A stretch of 64,000 nucleotides of DNA from Larix kaempferi (Eukaryota > Streptophyta > Pinopsida > Pinales > Pinaceae), in assembly GCA_027924585.1 (NCBI GenBank), contig BSBM01000637.1:5828001-5892000 (forward strand). Direction: 5' to 3'. Numbering within the stretch: the stretch's first letter is position 1; every line of letters begins with the position of its first letter. Below, in pieces: positions 1 through 11,200 of this stretch. Under the pieces are notes generated by a model. It ran no database searches. It had not been told where the DNA came from and saw only the letters and a list, made by a program, of their open reading frames with translations. The position numbers and the translations under genes are program-made.

Positions 1-299
1 AATCCACGTTTTGAAGAGCCATAAACGCCCAGAATTGAGTATTGACAGTGAAATCCAATGGGGGATCCATAGATATGAACCTTGGGGTGAAATTGAGACC
101 ATTAGATACCCCGAAATCCAATTGAAAATCCAATTTGTATAGCCCAGAAAATCAGTGACGGGATTGAGTTATTTGATGATAGAATTGTGAGAAATCCAAG
201 TGTGAAGGACTGAGCAGAGGTTGGGTTTGCTTGATAAACCCAGTGAAGGCTAGAATCGCAAGGAATTAGCAGCTGGGCTTTTCTATGCCCACCCCTGAA
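1..299 (+). repeat. LTR fragment, Gy1 family (truncated by window edge)
   Basis: This stretch aligns by eye to about 13498-13795 in the 3' LTR of Gy1 and to about 895-1194 in its 5' LTR. It stops at the exact point where a new LTR begins (TG at 300). The simplest reading is that Gy1 inserted into an older LTR of its own family. The last five bases, CTGAA, would be the left target-site duplication. The continuation of this older LTR is not found after Gy1's right end. Confidence 0.75.
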
Positions 300-1313
300 T
301 GTAATACCCAAATTTTGACCCTTATGAAATATTGGTTTTTAATGTAAATATTGTATACATGCGATGTATGTTTCCCTATCGTGGAGCTCAAGGCCAAGGC
401 CCCGCTAGTGTATGTTCGAATTTTATTTAGAATGGACAAGCATTTGATATTTTGTTACCCATGTGCTATTAAGCCATGGAATATTGTAAATGATGTAAAA
501 TTTTCATATTGCAATAAAATAGCAAAACTGTCTATGGGAGCAACGAATGAGAAGGCGCCAAGTGTATCCACTAGGGAGTGGCAAGGGGGCTGTCGGGATG
601 AACCATATGCTGCCAAATGTCATCTTGTGAAGCCATTTGATTTTCCTTGCTGACATTTAATTATGTTGTAAGGAAGTTGTTGAACAATTCCATCCATCCA
701 TGGCTTCAATGGATCATGGGCAGACCAAAAATTTGTATTTGCAGGTATGGGCTTTGTTTTCTTGTACCACGAGTCACTCTACCTCATAGGAATTGGTCTA
801 TACTCATTCCCATTCTATTGTGGAAGATCCCAGCATGAATCTTCATCCAAAAATGAATTCCCAGCAGTGAGAAAAACCAGAAATCGCAACTTTGCAAGAA
901 CTCACGTTTTGAAGAGCCATAAACACCCAGAATTTGTAATTGATAGTGAAATCCAATGGGGGATACATAGATATGAACCTTGGGGCAAATTTGAGAGTAT
1001 TAGATACCCCGAAATCCATTGGAAAACCCAGTTTTTACAACCCAGAAATCAAGTGACAGGATTGAGTTATTGGATGACAGAATTGTGAGAAATCCAAGTG
1101 TGAATGACTGAGCAGAGGTTGGGTTTGCTTGATAAACCCAGTGAAGTCTAGAATCTCAATGAATTAGCAGCTAGATCTTTCTATGCCCATCCTGAATAGC
1201 ACTAGAGGGAAATGACTCCTGAGGGACTGTGCAGCGGAGAAGGGGACCTTCCTTGTGTTGGATGTGGTAGGTAATGTGGGTTCCTTGACTGTTGAATTAT
1301 CTTGAGATGCCTG
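300..1313 (+). repeat. Gy1 5' LTR, first part
   Basis: Starts TGTAATACCC and matches the 3' LTR start at 12903. It is interrupted at 1313/1314 by element A, after GAGATGCCTG. The same LTR position in the 3' copy (about 13908) reads on uninterrupted. Confidence 0.88.
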
Positions 1314-2296
1314 TGTTATACTTCAATATTACACATTATGTATTAATGTCGCATCCTTGCACTAACGACCTAAACGACAGTTTCCCTTAAATATTATCTG
1401 AACATCTAGAATGAAAACCATTGACTGAACACTGAAAGCAAAACCTTTTTCTGCCATTTGCCAACCCAACTTATCCCTGTTTGTGAGCACTACCGCTCCC
1501 TGCACATCTACAGGGAGCGGTAGTCAGCACTACCGCGTGTTGCTCTTTCTCTGGGGCACATTACTACCGCGTTATGATCAGTTATAGGGTCACGGTAGTC
1601 TGAAATTAGCCTTTTTGCCTTGGATTTTGGGATTTCGACCTTTGAGGAGATTTTGTTGGGATGACCACCTTTGGTTCGATCCTAACTCCTTCTTTGTTTA
1701 GCTAGCCTGATCCACTAAACCCTCCATAGATCCACCTTTCTCTCTTGTTGGTTAACATTCCCATGTGCTATAAGAGAGAAGCCTTCCATGAGCCAAAGGG
1801 AGGACTTTTGGGGCATCAAACCTATGATCTTCCGACTTCTGCAGAGATAGCTAGACGAAGCACTTGGAGCTGGAGGATTGGCTTGGATATCAAACAACCT
1901 TTGTAAGCACTTTTCAAGTTTGTAATAAAAGATAACTTGTCTTGTTTTTCCCATTTCATGTGTATTGTATGGATCTTTGATATGAAATGTATCTAGTTTA
2001 GATTTGAACTTAATCTTTGCTTCAAGGTATTTGGAAGCTTGCATGCTTGTCCTTTGTTTGATTTCAACAGGTTCTACATTGGAGCTTTGGGATCAAGATG
2101 TAGAAGCAAGACAAATGTCGAATTGGAAGGTGAGTTACGTCTTTCATCTCTTCTGAATGCATTTAATCTTGTTGTGAGGATTAGTTCGGGAACTCAAGGT
2201 AGCATTTGTTTCTTTTTTGTCTTAGCATAGAGTCATTGCATCCTGCTTTATCCTAAGAGAGTTTCTACCTATCCATAGGGAGAAATTTCTACAACA
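1314..2296 (+). repeat. Element A 5' LTR
   Basis: 983 bases, TGTTATAC...ACAACA, paired with 4831-5814. It contains a strong hairpin at 1490-1523. The reading frames across it on either strand recur in the second copy and are LTR sequence, not genes. Confidence 0.88.
1490..1523. other. Perfect 13-bp hairpin in the LTR of element A
   Basis: CTACCGCTCCCTG (1490-1502) and CAGGGAGCGGTAG (1511-1523) are exact reverse complements around an 8-base loop. The second LTR carries a decayed version near 5008-5042. Related CTACCGCG pieces follow downstream. The role is unknown. Confidence 0.8.
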
Positions 2297-2301
2297 AAAA
2301 C

Positions 2302-2319
2302 TAGCGACTCCGTTGGGGA
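2302..2319 (+). other. Primer binding site of element A (tRNA-Arg-like)
   Basis: TAGCGACTCCGTTGGGGA lies five bases after the LTR end. This matches the GCGACTCCGCTGGGGA pattern I associate with Ogre/Tat elements that prime from tRNA-Arg. Element B has the closely similar CTGACGACTCCGCTGGGGAC. Confidence 0.65.
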
Positions 2320-4818
2320 CTTGAATCCATTTTCTTTGCTTGTGAAGTTTGCTTTCACTCATTGATTGTAAGAATTGGGTTCTTTCACCCTCATTCACTT
2401 CCATGTTCTCTGCATTAGACTTATGTTATAGATCAGTAAGTCCTCTAGGTTGGAAAACCCTTGAAAAGTCAAAATCTTTTCTCAAAATTCTGCCTCTTTC
2501 CCCGTGTTCACACACTACCGCGCCCCCGTAACTACCTACAAAGTGGTAGTACCACGCCTTCCAAATACCTTGAAGCAAAGATTAAGTTCAAATCTAAACT
2601 AGATACATTTCATATCAAAGATCCATACAATACACATGAAATGGGAAAAACAAGAGAAGTTATCTTCAACCTCTGGAAGATTACGTTGAAGTCAACTCGA
2701 TCGCCTCTCCACACCACGTTGGAGCTAAGTCACTTACTTCTAGCAATCATGCTGGGGGCATGTACCAACCTTTGGATTTCATGACAGGAAGAAGTTCACC
2801 ATTGGGAACATTTTCGACCATACTTTCCTTTTTAGGTTTCGAGGTCATTAAACCATGAAAATTATCCTGAGCATAGTTCATTTTCTATTACAATCTCGTT
2901 AAAAAATGAAGCAGACATCATGAGCATTCTTCCAACCTATATTCGAGCTCGTTAAAAACAGTAAGATGGTGTTTGAGCTTACTTTTCACTTTTTTCGTGC
3001 TCTGGTTAAAACATGAAAAGTGGTTTGAGCTTACTTTTCCTTTTTCGTGCTCTGGATCCAAACATCAAAAAGATTATGAGTGCTTTTGATACGATTATCG
3101 TGCTTGTTAAACAATTGGAATAAAAAGGTGTGTCTAACGAGTATAGGTTTATCACTTTATCCGGCCTTGCTAGACTATTTACGGAAAAGGAATTGTGCCA
3201 AGTTTACTTTTCCTTTGTTGTACTCGGTCATCAACCATGACAAAGTTGTACATGGAATCATGTTTAAGCTCTTTTCAAACTTATAAAATAGGAAAAGATG
3301 GCCAAGCGAAATTGATTCGTTCACGCTTGTAAAAGGATTTGAATGATTGTCTCCCTAGTTATATTTTACCCCTTTTTCGGACTAGGGGTCACTACTTACG
3401 AAAAATGAATACTCCAGCCAATCATGACTGGAAGAGTCCTCTCCTGCGTTGTTTTACCCTTTTTCGGGCGATGAGGCTAACCTTACGAAAAAAGACCGTT
3501 GGAGTCTTCTTTAGTTCTTTTTAGACTCTCTAAACATGAAATGACGACCGAGTTTTTCTTCCTTGGACTCGTTAAAATTCAACATCGAAGGGCCCACTTT
3601 GGGACGAACCCATCCTTTCTCAGGTTCGCAAAACATGTGAGATTGGACTCATCTATGAGATGAGCTATACCAAGCATCTGTTATCCTCCTCAAGCTCGTA
3701 AAACAACAAAGAGGTACTCATCCATCATGTCGGGGGAAAATAGGAAAATGAGTCAAGTTTACCTTGTTGGCAGCTTGTGAGTCATCACCTTTGAACATGG
3801 CATGCATCCTCACCTTGTCTGTTTTGGGTAGTCAGTCTTGCTGATAGTGTCATCATTATGATCATGCATCCTCATTATTGCTATGAGTTCACACTTCATG
3901 TGTTTCTGTCTATTCAAGTAGTCCCTACTGCCAAGCTCTGTTTCATGCCGTTATATGTTCAAACGGGTACTACCCTGAGTCCACCTCCACTTCATGTCAA
4001 ACCTTCCCTTTGTGTCAGTACATATTCTATTGTTTTATCGGTCCATACTATCTCTCGTTCTGATTTCGTGTCGGTGATGTGGGAATCATTATGGCCCACC
4101 TTCGACGAGTCTATTCCTGTCGACACCAAATCACTATCCAGGAATTAGGCTTAGGATTCAACAACTAGTACCTTGGTTCCTGCATGCCTCAATGGCAGGT
4201 TTCCTCTTATTCAACAGTAGGTTTTCATCATTGACCTCTGATTGAATGATCTCTCGAATGCTCGACATCAACTTGTTTATTCGCATTTCATTGAGATGTA
4301 CTATAGATACCTTGGGGATCATTGTCATCATTGGTGATTTCCCTCGTGTTTGTTAATGGTTCACATCATTGACCGGTAATCAAATGGTTTCTACCATGTT
4401 CGACTTCAACACCTTGTAATCACATGGCTAGATTCGTATCATTTGCGATCGGGTAGAAGACCCTGGACACCCTTTTGTATTTTGATTACGTCCAAGTTGC
4501 AATGGAGATGTTTCTGTATTGTCACATAGATCCACTTATGTATTGGTCATGGTTGTGCCATTATTGTCTCATGGATCTACGCTTGTTCATAGTAGCCATT
4601 ATTTGTCTACAGTCTATATCATCTCAGTACTCATGGATCTGCAATGTATTGGTCGGCAGCCATGCTTTGAGTCATTTTTTTTCGAGCATGGGAATGCCCG
4701 CCTCGGTGGTATATCTGACATTTTGTTTCTGTTTCAGCTCCTTGTTGCTCCCCTCGATGCTATCTCCGAACCATATTTGTAAAGTCTTTCGTCCATCAGT
4801 ATCTTCTGACCTCACACT
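2320..4818 (+). other. Element A interior, no recognisable gene
   Basis: No gag, protease, RT or integrase motif is visible in any frame. Roughly 2830-3780 is a degenerate repeat region in which CGAGCTCGTTAAAA and TTTTTCGTGCTC-like pieces recur beside TGAG-CTTACTTTTC-like pieces. The same vocabulary occurs in element B (30340-31230, opposite strand). From 3780 to 4818 I see only unassigned sequence. Confidence 0.6.
2558..2666 (-). repeat. Inverted piece of element A's own LTR
   Basis: About 109 bases here are the reverse complement of 1929-2037 in the 5' LTR, with few changes. The element interior therefore carries a backwards fragment of its own LTR, including the block that starts CTTCCAAATACCTTG. 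Confidence 0.85.
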
Positions 4819-4819
4819 T

Positions 4820-4830
4820 TAGGGGGCATC
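4820..4830 (+). other. Polypurine tract of element A
   Basis: TAGGGGGCATC sits immediately before the second LTR (TG at 4831). Element B has the same tract at the same place on its own strand. Confidence 0.65.
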
Positions 4831-5814
4831 TGTTATACCTCAATATTACACATTATGTATTAGTGTCGCATCCTTGCACTAACGACCTAAACGACAGTTT
4901 TCCTTAAATATTATATGAACATCTAGAATGAAAACCATTGACTGAACACTGAAAGCAAAACATTTTTCTGCCGTCTGCCAACCCAACTTAGCCCTGTTTG
5001 TGAGCACTACCGCTCCCTACACATCTACAGGGGTGCGATAGTCAGCATTACCACGCGTTTCTCTTTCTCTCGGGTGCGGTACTACCGTGTTATGCTCAGT
5101 TATAGGGGCGCGGTAGTTTGAAACTAACATTTTTTCCTTGGATTTTGGGATTTCGACCTTTGAGGAGATTTTGTTGGGATTACCACCTTTGGTTCGATCC
5201 TAACTCCTTCTTTGTTTAGCTGGCCTGATCCACTAAACCCTCCATAGATCCACACTTCACTCTTGTTGGTTAACCTTCCCATGTGCTATAAGAGAGAACC
5301 CTTCCATGAGCCAAAGGGAGGACTTTTGGGGCATTAAACCTATTATCTTCATACTTATGCAAAGATAGCTAGAGGAAGCACTTGGAGCTAGAGGATTGGC
5401 TTGGATATCAATCAACCTTTGTAAACACTCTTCAAGTTTGTAATAAAAGATAACTTGTCTTGTTTTTCCCATTTCATGTATATTGTATGGATCCTTGATA
5501 TGAAATGTATCTAGTTTAGATTTGAACTTATTCTTTGCTTCAAGGTATTTGGAAGCTTGCATGCTTGTCCTTTGTTTGATTTCAACAGGTTCTACATTGG
5601 AGCTTCGGGATCAAGAGCTAGAAGCGAGACAAATGTCGAATTGGAAGGTGATTTACATCTTTCATCTCTTCTAAATGCATTTAATCTTGTTGTGAGGATT
5701 AATTCAGGAACTCAAGGTAGCATTTGTTTCCTTTTTGTCTTAGCATAGAGTCAATGCATCCTGCTTTATCCTAAGAGAGTTTCTACCTATCCATAGGGAG
5801 AAATTTCTACAACA
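4831..5814 (+). repeat. Element A 3' LTR
   Basis: 984 bases paired with 1314-2296. The two copies have clearly diverged by many single-base changes, and the hairpin is broken in this copy. Confidence 0.88.
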
Positions 5815-6438
5815 ACCTGTAGCTCTGTGGATGAGCTCACTAGCTTAGCATTTCTCTCCCTTATCTTTTGTATGCTTGATAAACCCAACTGTGTGTTGGC
5901 TTAGCATAGTTGTTGAGTGAAACCATTGTTGTGAGTGAACCTGTTTAGTTCCTCCTTAGTGGATACACAACCCAGCTCGGGGGTGATCCCTCAGCTGAAA
6001 AATTACAGGCTGGACAGAGATCTATGGTTGGGTGGAACGTTTCTCTCACATAGCCAGTTGTTGGACAGCTTCATCTCAAATATCAGTGTTCTCTGTGTTT
6101 TAAATTATATGCATTTTGTGTTCTGTAATGTGTTAATTCGGAATTGTAATTATTCTGTTAATGGAATTGATATGAAGCTTGTCCATAGCATTTGAATGGA
6201 ATTGAATCCCTAAGTGTTGAATCATCCTCTGCTGGTGATAGATGTGTTGATGCATTATTGTTTGTGTGTGTGCAATTGTGTTTAATTCCGCTGTGTTTAT
6301 ATTGAGTATGAGTTTGCACATTAGTTTTTATTTATTCAAGCATTTCTTAGTATTGTATGGGCCGAGTTTTCCAAATAAGCCCGATAAGATTGGTCATGCT
6401 TCCTTAATTTCACTGGATTGATGGAAGGGGACGTGACA
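5815..6438 (+). repeat. Gy1 5' LTR, second part
   Basis: Resumes the Gy1 LTR after element A (5815-5819 is the duplicated target) and ends GGGGACGTGACA. It contains two blocks conserved in LTRs across the family: CCCAGCTCGGGGGTG at 5971-5985 and GGTTGGGTGGAACGTT at 6026-6041. Confidence 0.88.
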
Positions 6439-6441
6439 GAG

Positions 6442-6453
6442 TGGTATCAGAGC
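6442..6453 (+). other. Gy1 primer binding site (initiator-Met type)
   Basis: TGGTATCAGAGC is the usual complement to the 3' end of plant initiator tRNA-Met. It starts three bases after the LTR end. Confidence 0.9.
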
Positions 6454-8209
6454 CCATGTTGCAGCACTGGGGCTGCTTGGGCCAACTCTGAGTTACAAGC
6501 AAATAACAGAATGTTGTAACACGGTATTGGTGAAATTGGGGCGCCACTTTATAATATAAAAATGGTAGGATCAGAGTTTTTGTATGGGGCAGAGGACCAC
6601 ACAGGTGCATAGAGCTCTGCAATAGCTTTCCAATGGTACCAAACTCATCCCATTTGGTTTAGGGACGAAGGAAAAATGAACCCCGCAAGTTGCAGGTCCG
6701 GAGGTGTTCCACGGTTGCGAATTTTGGGTTTCGGATTGCGGGTTGCAGGAACGCAAAGTTGGAGAAAATTTGCATTTCGGTTTCCGCAATCCCAATCCCT
6801 CATTTCGGGTTGCGGGTTGCAAGAACGCAAAGTTGGAGAAAATTTGCATTTCGGTTTCCGCAATCCTGATCCCGCATTTCGAGTTGCGGGTTGCGGGATG
6901 GATACATCCCTGTGACCGCGACTTGACTTCCACACCCACAATTTCGGGTTGCGGGGTGCGGGTTACGGGTTGCGGGATGGTTATATCCACTTGACCGCAA
7001 CTTGACCCTCTGCACCCACAATTTCGGGTTGCGGGATGCAGGTTGCGGGGTGGCAAAAACAAACAAAAGTATAGAGGCTGAAAATTGATTTGTGGATTAC
7101 AGAAGCCTGCGGAATCGGATTTGGATGAGTTCAGTGGCATTCTGAGGCCATTGGCGAAGGCCATGGAAGGTCCAGTGAGGATCTCGAGCTCATTATGCTC
7201 AAATTGGGCATAAAGTTGAGATTAATGGCTTTTATAAATCAGTGTCCCGACGCTTGACAGAAGATCGGACTAAGCTGAAACTGATATGGAGCAGTAATGG
7301 AGCAGAAACAGTGTTAAGTTTGGAGTTTTGGTGCCAAACTCCAAAGGATGTGGATTCGAGGTGTGCAATAGGCCAAAAAGCACTATTCTGGGCCACGTTT
7401 TTGGAATTTTGAAAAACTTGCGGTGGTTGAAAGTGACCCTATAATTTGGATTCAAGAAAATTATTGAACTCAGTATTTCATATTGTCATTAAACCAAACA
7501 TTTTGTGTTAGACAAATATTTCCCAGAAATACACCGTTTGGGAAATGAACATTTTTGGCCCAAAATTTGGAATTTTGGAAAAATGTGAAAAGTGAAAATT
7601 AGTCAAACCCATAATTTTATAGAAGATGAATGGAGCATCGGAACAAAGATCCGTGAATTGTTGAGTGTTCATTGTTATATGGACTAACTTCTCCGGGTAG
7701 AAATTTTTTTTTTTTGAATCTTTATGGATTTTCTACATGTGGCTGAAGTTGGCAGTTCATGATATTTTACAACTATATAAAAATGTGCAGAATTGTGGTG
7801 AAAGTTGTTATTTTTGAAGTAACGTAATTTCCACACCTGATGTCGGAATGGAGCACGGGGATAGAAATTTGAAATCTTATCCAGTAGGAAATAATGAGAT
7901 ATAATCATAATTTGAATGGGGTTATCATACACCATAGATAATTAGAGCAGAAAAGTGCTAGTGACTGTTTTGTCAAATTGTTGACAATATGGGCAATATC
8001 CAGAATTGAATGAATGGAAAAAAGAATGAATGCATAATAGCTATGTGAATTATTCCATGAGTTGATTATGTTAAATATTGATTGTTGTATATTTATATAT
8101 GCATTCTTATGATGTCTAACAAATATTTCATAATGCACAGTGCTTGCAGCTCATAAGATTTAATAGTGTAGTAGAAGTAACATACAGGGAAGAGAGTCTC
8201 CAAAGAAAA
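6454..8209 (+). other. Gy1 untranslated leader
   Basis: About 1.75 kb lie between PBS and gag, unusually long for a gypsy element. It has a G-rich repeat zone (6690-7065), then AT-rich sequence. Roughly 7200-7660 is homologous on the opposite strand to 49080-49510 of element E, which ties E to this family. Frames crossing it are not coding. Confidence 0.7.
6690..7065 (+). repeat. G-rich tandem repeats in the Gy1 leader
   Basis: GGGTTGCGGG-type words recur throughout. One unit including ACGCAAAGTTGGAGAAAA repeats with a 73-base period (ACGCAAAG at 6751 and 6824). A second unit around CACAATTTCGGGTTGCGG repeats once about 85 bases apart. Both strands are open over several hundred bases because the repeats contain few stops. 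Confidence 0.82.
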
Positions 8210-11200
8210 ATGGTGACCATAAATGATGCTCAAGATCATTATGAGCATAAAGAAGATGTTCTAGGACAGAATGTGCAAGAAGGGAATGCAGAGATAAAAT
8301 CCAATGGGAGAAGGGAGCAAGTCACCCCTCAGAATTTGGTTGAGACCATGGTGAGATTCAATGAAAGGTTGATGAAGGCTCAAGAAGAACAAAACCAACT
8401 CAATGCTGCTATTTTGCAAAGCCTCACTGACATGTAGCAGAGGATAAACTTTGGTTCCAACCCAAGCAATGTGGGTGAAGAAGGAAGAGAAGCAGAGAGT
8501 TGTTCTAGAGTTTGTTCAAAGAAGAGGACTCCAAGTCCAGGGAAGAGTTTTGTGAGCAGAAAGCATAGAACACCTTCCTCTAGATCTTCTTCTAGCAAAT
8601 GGTATGACTCCAGAGGTTTTCAAAGAAGTCCAAGGCATATACCCAGGAGATTTGATGGAAGAAAGAAGTTCAAAGGAATTTCAAAGTGAGAATTTCGGAA
8701 AGCAAGGCCTCCCACATTTGATGGAGAAGACAAGAATGGCCAAGAGACAGAGGCATGGCTTCCTGGAATGAAGAAATATTTCAGAATTCAGGACTATTCA
8801 GGAAATGAAAAAGCCAAAATTGTCATTTACAATCTAAATGGTAGAGCTTCAATTTGGTGGGACAATCTCTTGCAAGTAAAAGGGGTCAGTGAAAGGAAGA
8901 TCAGTTGGTAGAGATTCCAGAAGTACTTCAAGGAAATATACCTTTCTGCTAGGTATTATGACATTAAGAGAAAAGAGTTCAATGAACTCAGGTTGGGACA
9001 AAAATATATGGAAGAACATGTCCATAAATTTTTTGAATTACTGAGGTATGTGGATTATATTAAGGATGAGAGATTAAAGATCCAATGTTTCCTTCGGAGT
9101 CTACCTCAAAGTTTCAAAGATAGGATTGAATTTGTTAATCCACCAAGTCTTGATGAAGCCATTAGAATGGCAATGCATTGCTATGAGCAGAATAAAGGAA
9201 AAGCAGAGGTAAGCCCAGCATGGAAAGGAAAGCTAAGAGGGAGGTTTGACCAAAAGAAGAGTGGCTTCAAACCATCATTCCAAAGTCAGCCCAGAACCTT
9301 TCCACAGGGGCAGTAAGCAAGGAGTGGATTCAAGCAAGAAATAGCAGTAGATAAACCATCAAAATGACCACTTCAGTGTTGGGTATGTGGAGAAAACCAC
9401 ATGCTAAAGGATTGTCCACATCGGAAGGAGAATCCCCAAAGGTTTCACAACTTAAAGGGAGAAGCAACAGTGGAGGACATGGCAAGGGAAACGCCTCGAA
9501 TTTATGCAGCATTGGATAATCATCAAGCAAATCATCAATCATCGGTGGTGGAAGTTTAAGGTAAGATTGTTAAGCAATCTATTTCTGTTTTGATTGATCC
9601 AAGGTTTACTCATAGTTATGTTTCTCCAAAAGTGGTTGAAGGTTGTTCTCTTAGAAAAGTGAAGCACAATAAGTCTTGGTTAGTTCAATTAGCCACAGGG
9701 AACAAGAGAAAAGTAAGTGAAGTAGTGGTGGAGTGCCCCATAGAATTGAATGGACTCAACACACATGCAGCTTTAAATGTACTACCATTAGGATCTTATG
9801 ATGCCTTAATTGGCATGGATTGGGTGGAAAAGCATAGAGGCAAGTTGGATTGTTATGAGAAAACACTTGGATATATTGATGAAGAGGGAAGACCAAGATT
9901 GGTAAGACGAATTCCCAAGCAAGTTTCAGTAAGACAAATTTCAGCCTTACAGTTGAAAAAGTTTTATAAGAAAGGTTGTCAATTATATGCAGTCCATCTA
10001 TTAGATTTGTCAGAGGACAAAGGTCCAACAATAGAAGACTTCCCATTGTTGCAAGAATTCCAAGATGTGTTTCCGGATGAAGTGTCGAGACTACCACCAA
10101 AGAGAGATATTGATTTTACCATCAATCTTGTTCTAGGGGCAGCACCAAATTCCAAAGCTCCTTATAGAATGAGCACACTGGAATTGGTAAAGTTAAAAAT
10201 GTAGATGCAAAAGTTAATGGACAAAAAGTATATCAGGCGTAGTGTGTCTCCTTGGGGAGCACCAGTATTATTTGTTAAGAAGAAGGATGGAACTTTAAGG
10301 CTGTGTATTGATTACAGGAAACTAAATAAAGTGATAGTCAAGAAGAAGTATCCATTGCCCAGAATTGATGACTTGTTTGATCAAATGAATGAAGCTAAGG
10401 TGTTTTTGAAGATTGACTTGAGGTATGGGTACCATCAAGTGAGGATTAAGGAGGAAGACATTCACAAGATGGATTTCAAAACTAGATATGGTCATTATGA
10501 GTTCACTGTGGTGCCATTTGGTCTTACCAATGCACCTGCTACATTCATGTGTCTCATGAATATTGTCTTCAGCAAATATTTGGATAAGTTTGTGATTCTG
10601 TTCTTGGATGACATTCTTGTTTATTCAAGGAATGAACGAGAACATGAGGAACATCTAAGGATGGTGTTGAAAGTCCTTAGAGAACATCAGTTGTATGCCA
10701 AGTTAAGTAAGTGTGAGTTTTACCAAAAGAAGGTGCAATATTTAGGTCATATCATTTATGAAGAATGAATTGCAGTTGATCCAGAGAAGATTAATGCCAT
10801 AATGGATTGGTCTACACCCAAGAATGTTTCAGATGTTAGATCTTTCATGGGTCTTGCTGGTTACTACAGAAGGTTCATTGAAGGATTCTCCAAAATAGCT
10901 CATCCAATTACTTCATTGCAAAGAAAGAATATCAATTTTGTATGGTCTAAAAAGTGTGAGAAAAGCTTTTAGCGGTTAAAGGAGTTACTTACCAGCGCCC
11001 TTATTTTGAAGATAGCAGATCAAAAGAAGGAATTTGTAGTGTGCACAGATGCTTGCATTGAAGGGCTAGGTGGAGTGCTCATGCAAGAAGGAGTTGTGAT
11101 CTGCTATGAGTCAAGGAAGTTAAAAGAACATGAAAGAAATTATTCCACACATGATTTAGAATTAACAGCCATAGTGCATGCTCTTAAGATGTGGAGACAT

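Larger units (their letters stand above)
1314..5814 (+). mobile_element. Element A: non-coding LTR retrotransposon (LARD-like, Ogre/Tat-type PBS)
   Basis: It has two LTRs of 983 and 984 bases (1314-2296, 4831-5814), beginning TGTTATAC and ending ACAACA. They flank a 2.5-kb interior with no recognisable gag or pol. The first LTR is followed by a primer site of the tRNA-Arg kind known from Ogre/Tat elements, and AGGGGGCATC precedes the second. Flanking duplications are GCCTG (1309-1313) and ACCTG (5815-5819), with one mismatch. It sits in Gy1's 5' LTR, so it is younger than Gy1. Lacking enzymes, it must have been mobilised in trans. It resembles element B in LTR start and in its downstream interior. 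Confidence 0.85.

Noticed and set aside
1715-2044. Minus-strand frame of 109 codons, similar to one at 5257-5562 and to a + frame at 2461-2784
   Set aside because: Explained by the two LTRs of element A and the inverted LTR piece in its interior.
6442-6453. tRNA-like sequence TGGTATCAGAGC at four LTR edges
   Set aside because: These are primer binding sites complementary to tRNA-Met, not tRNA genes; no cloverleaf surrounds them.
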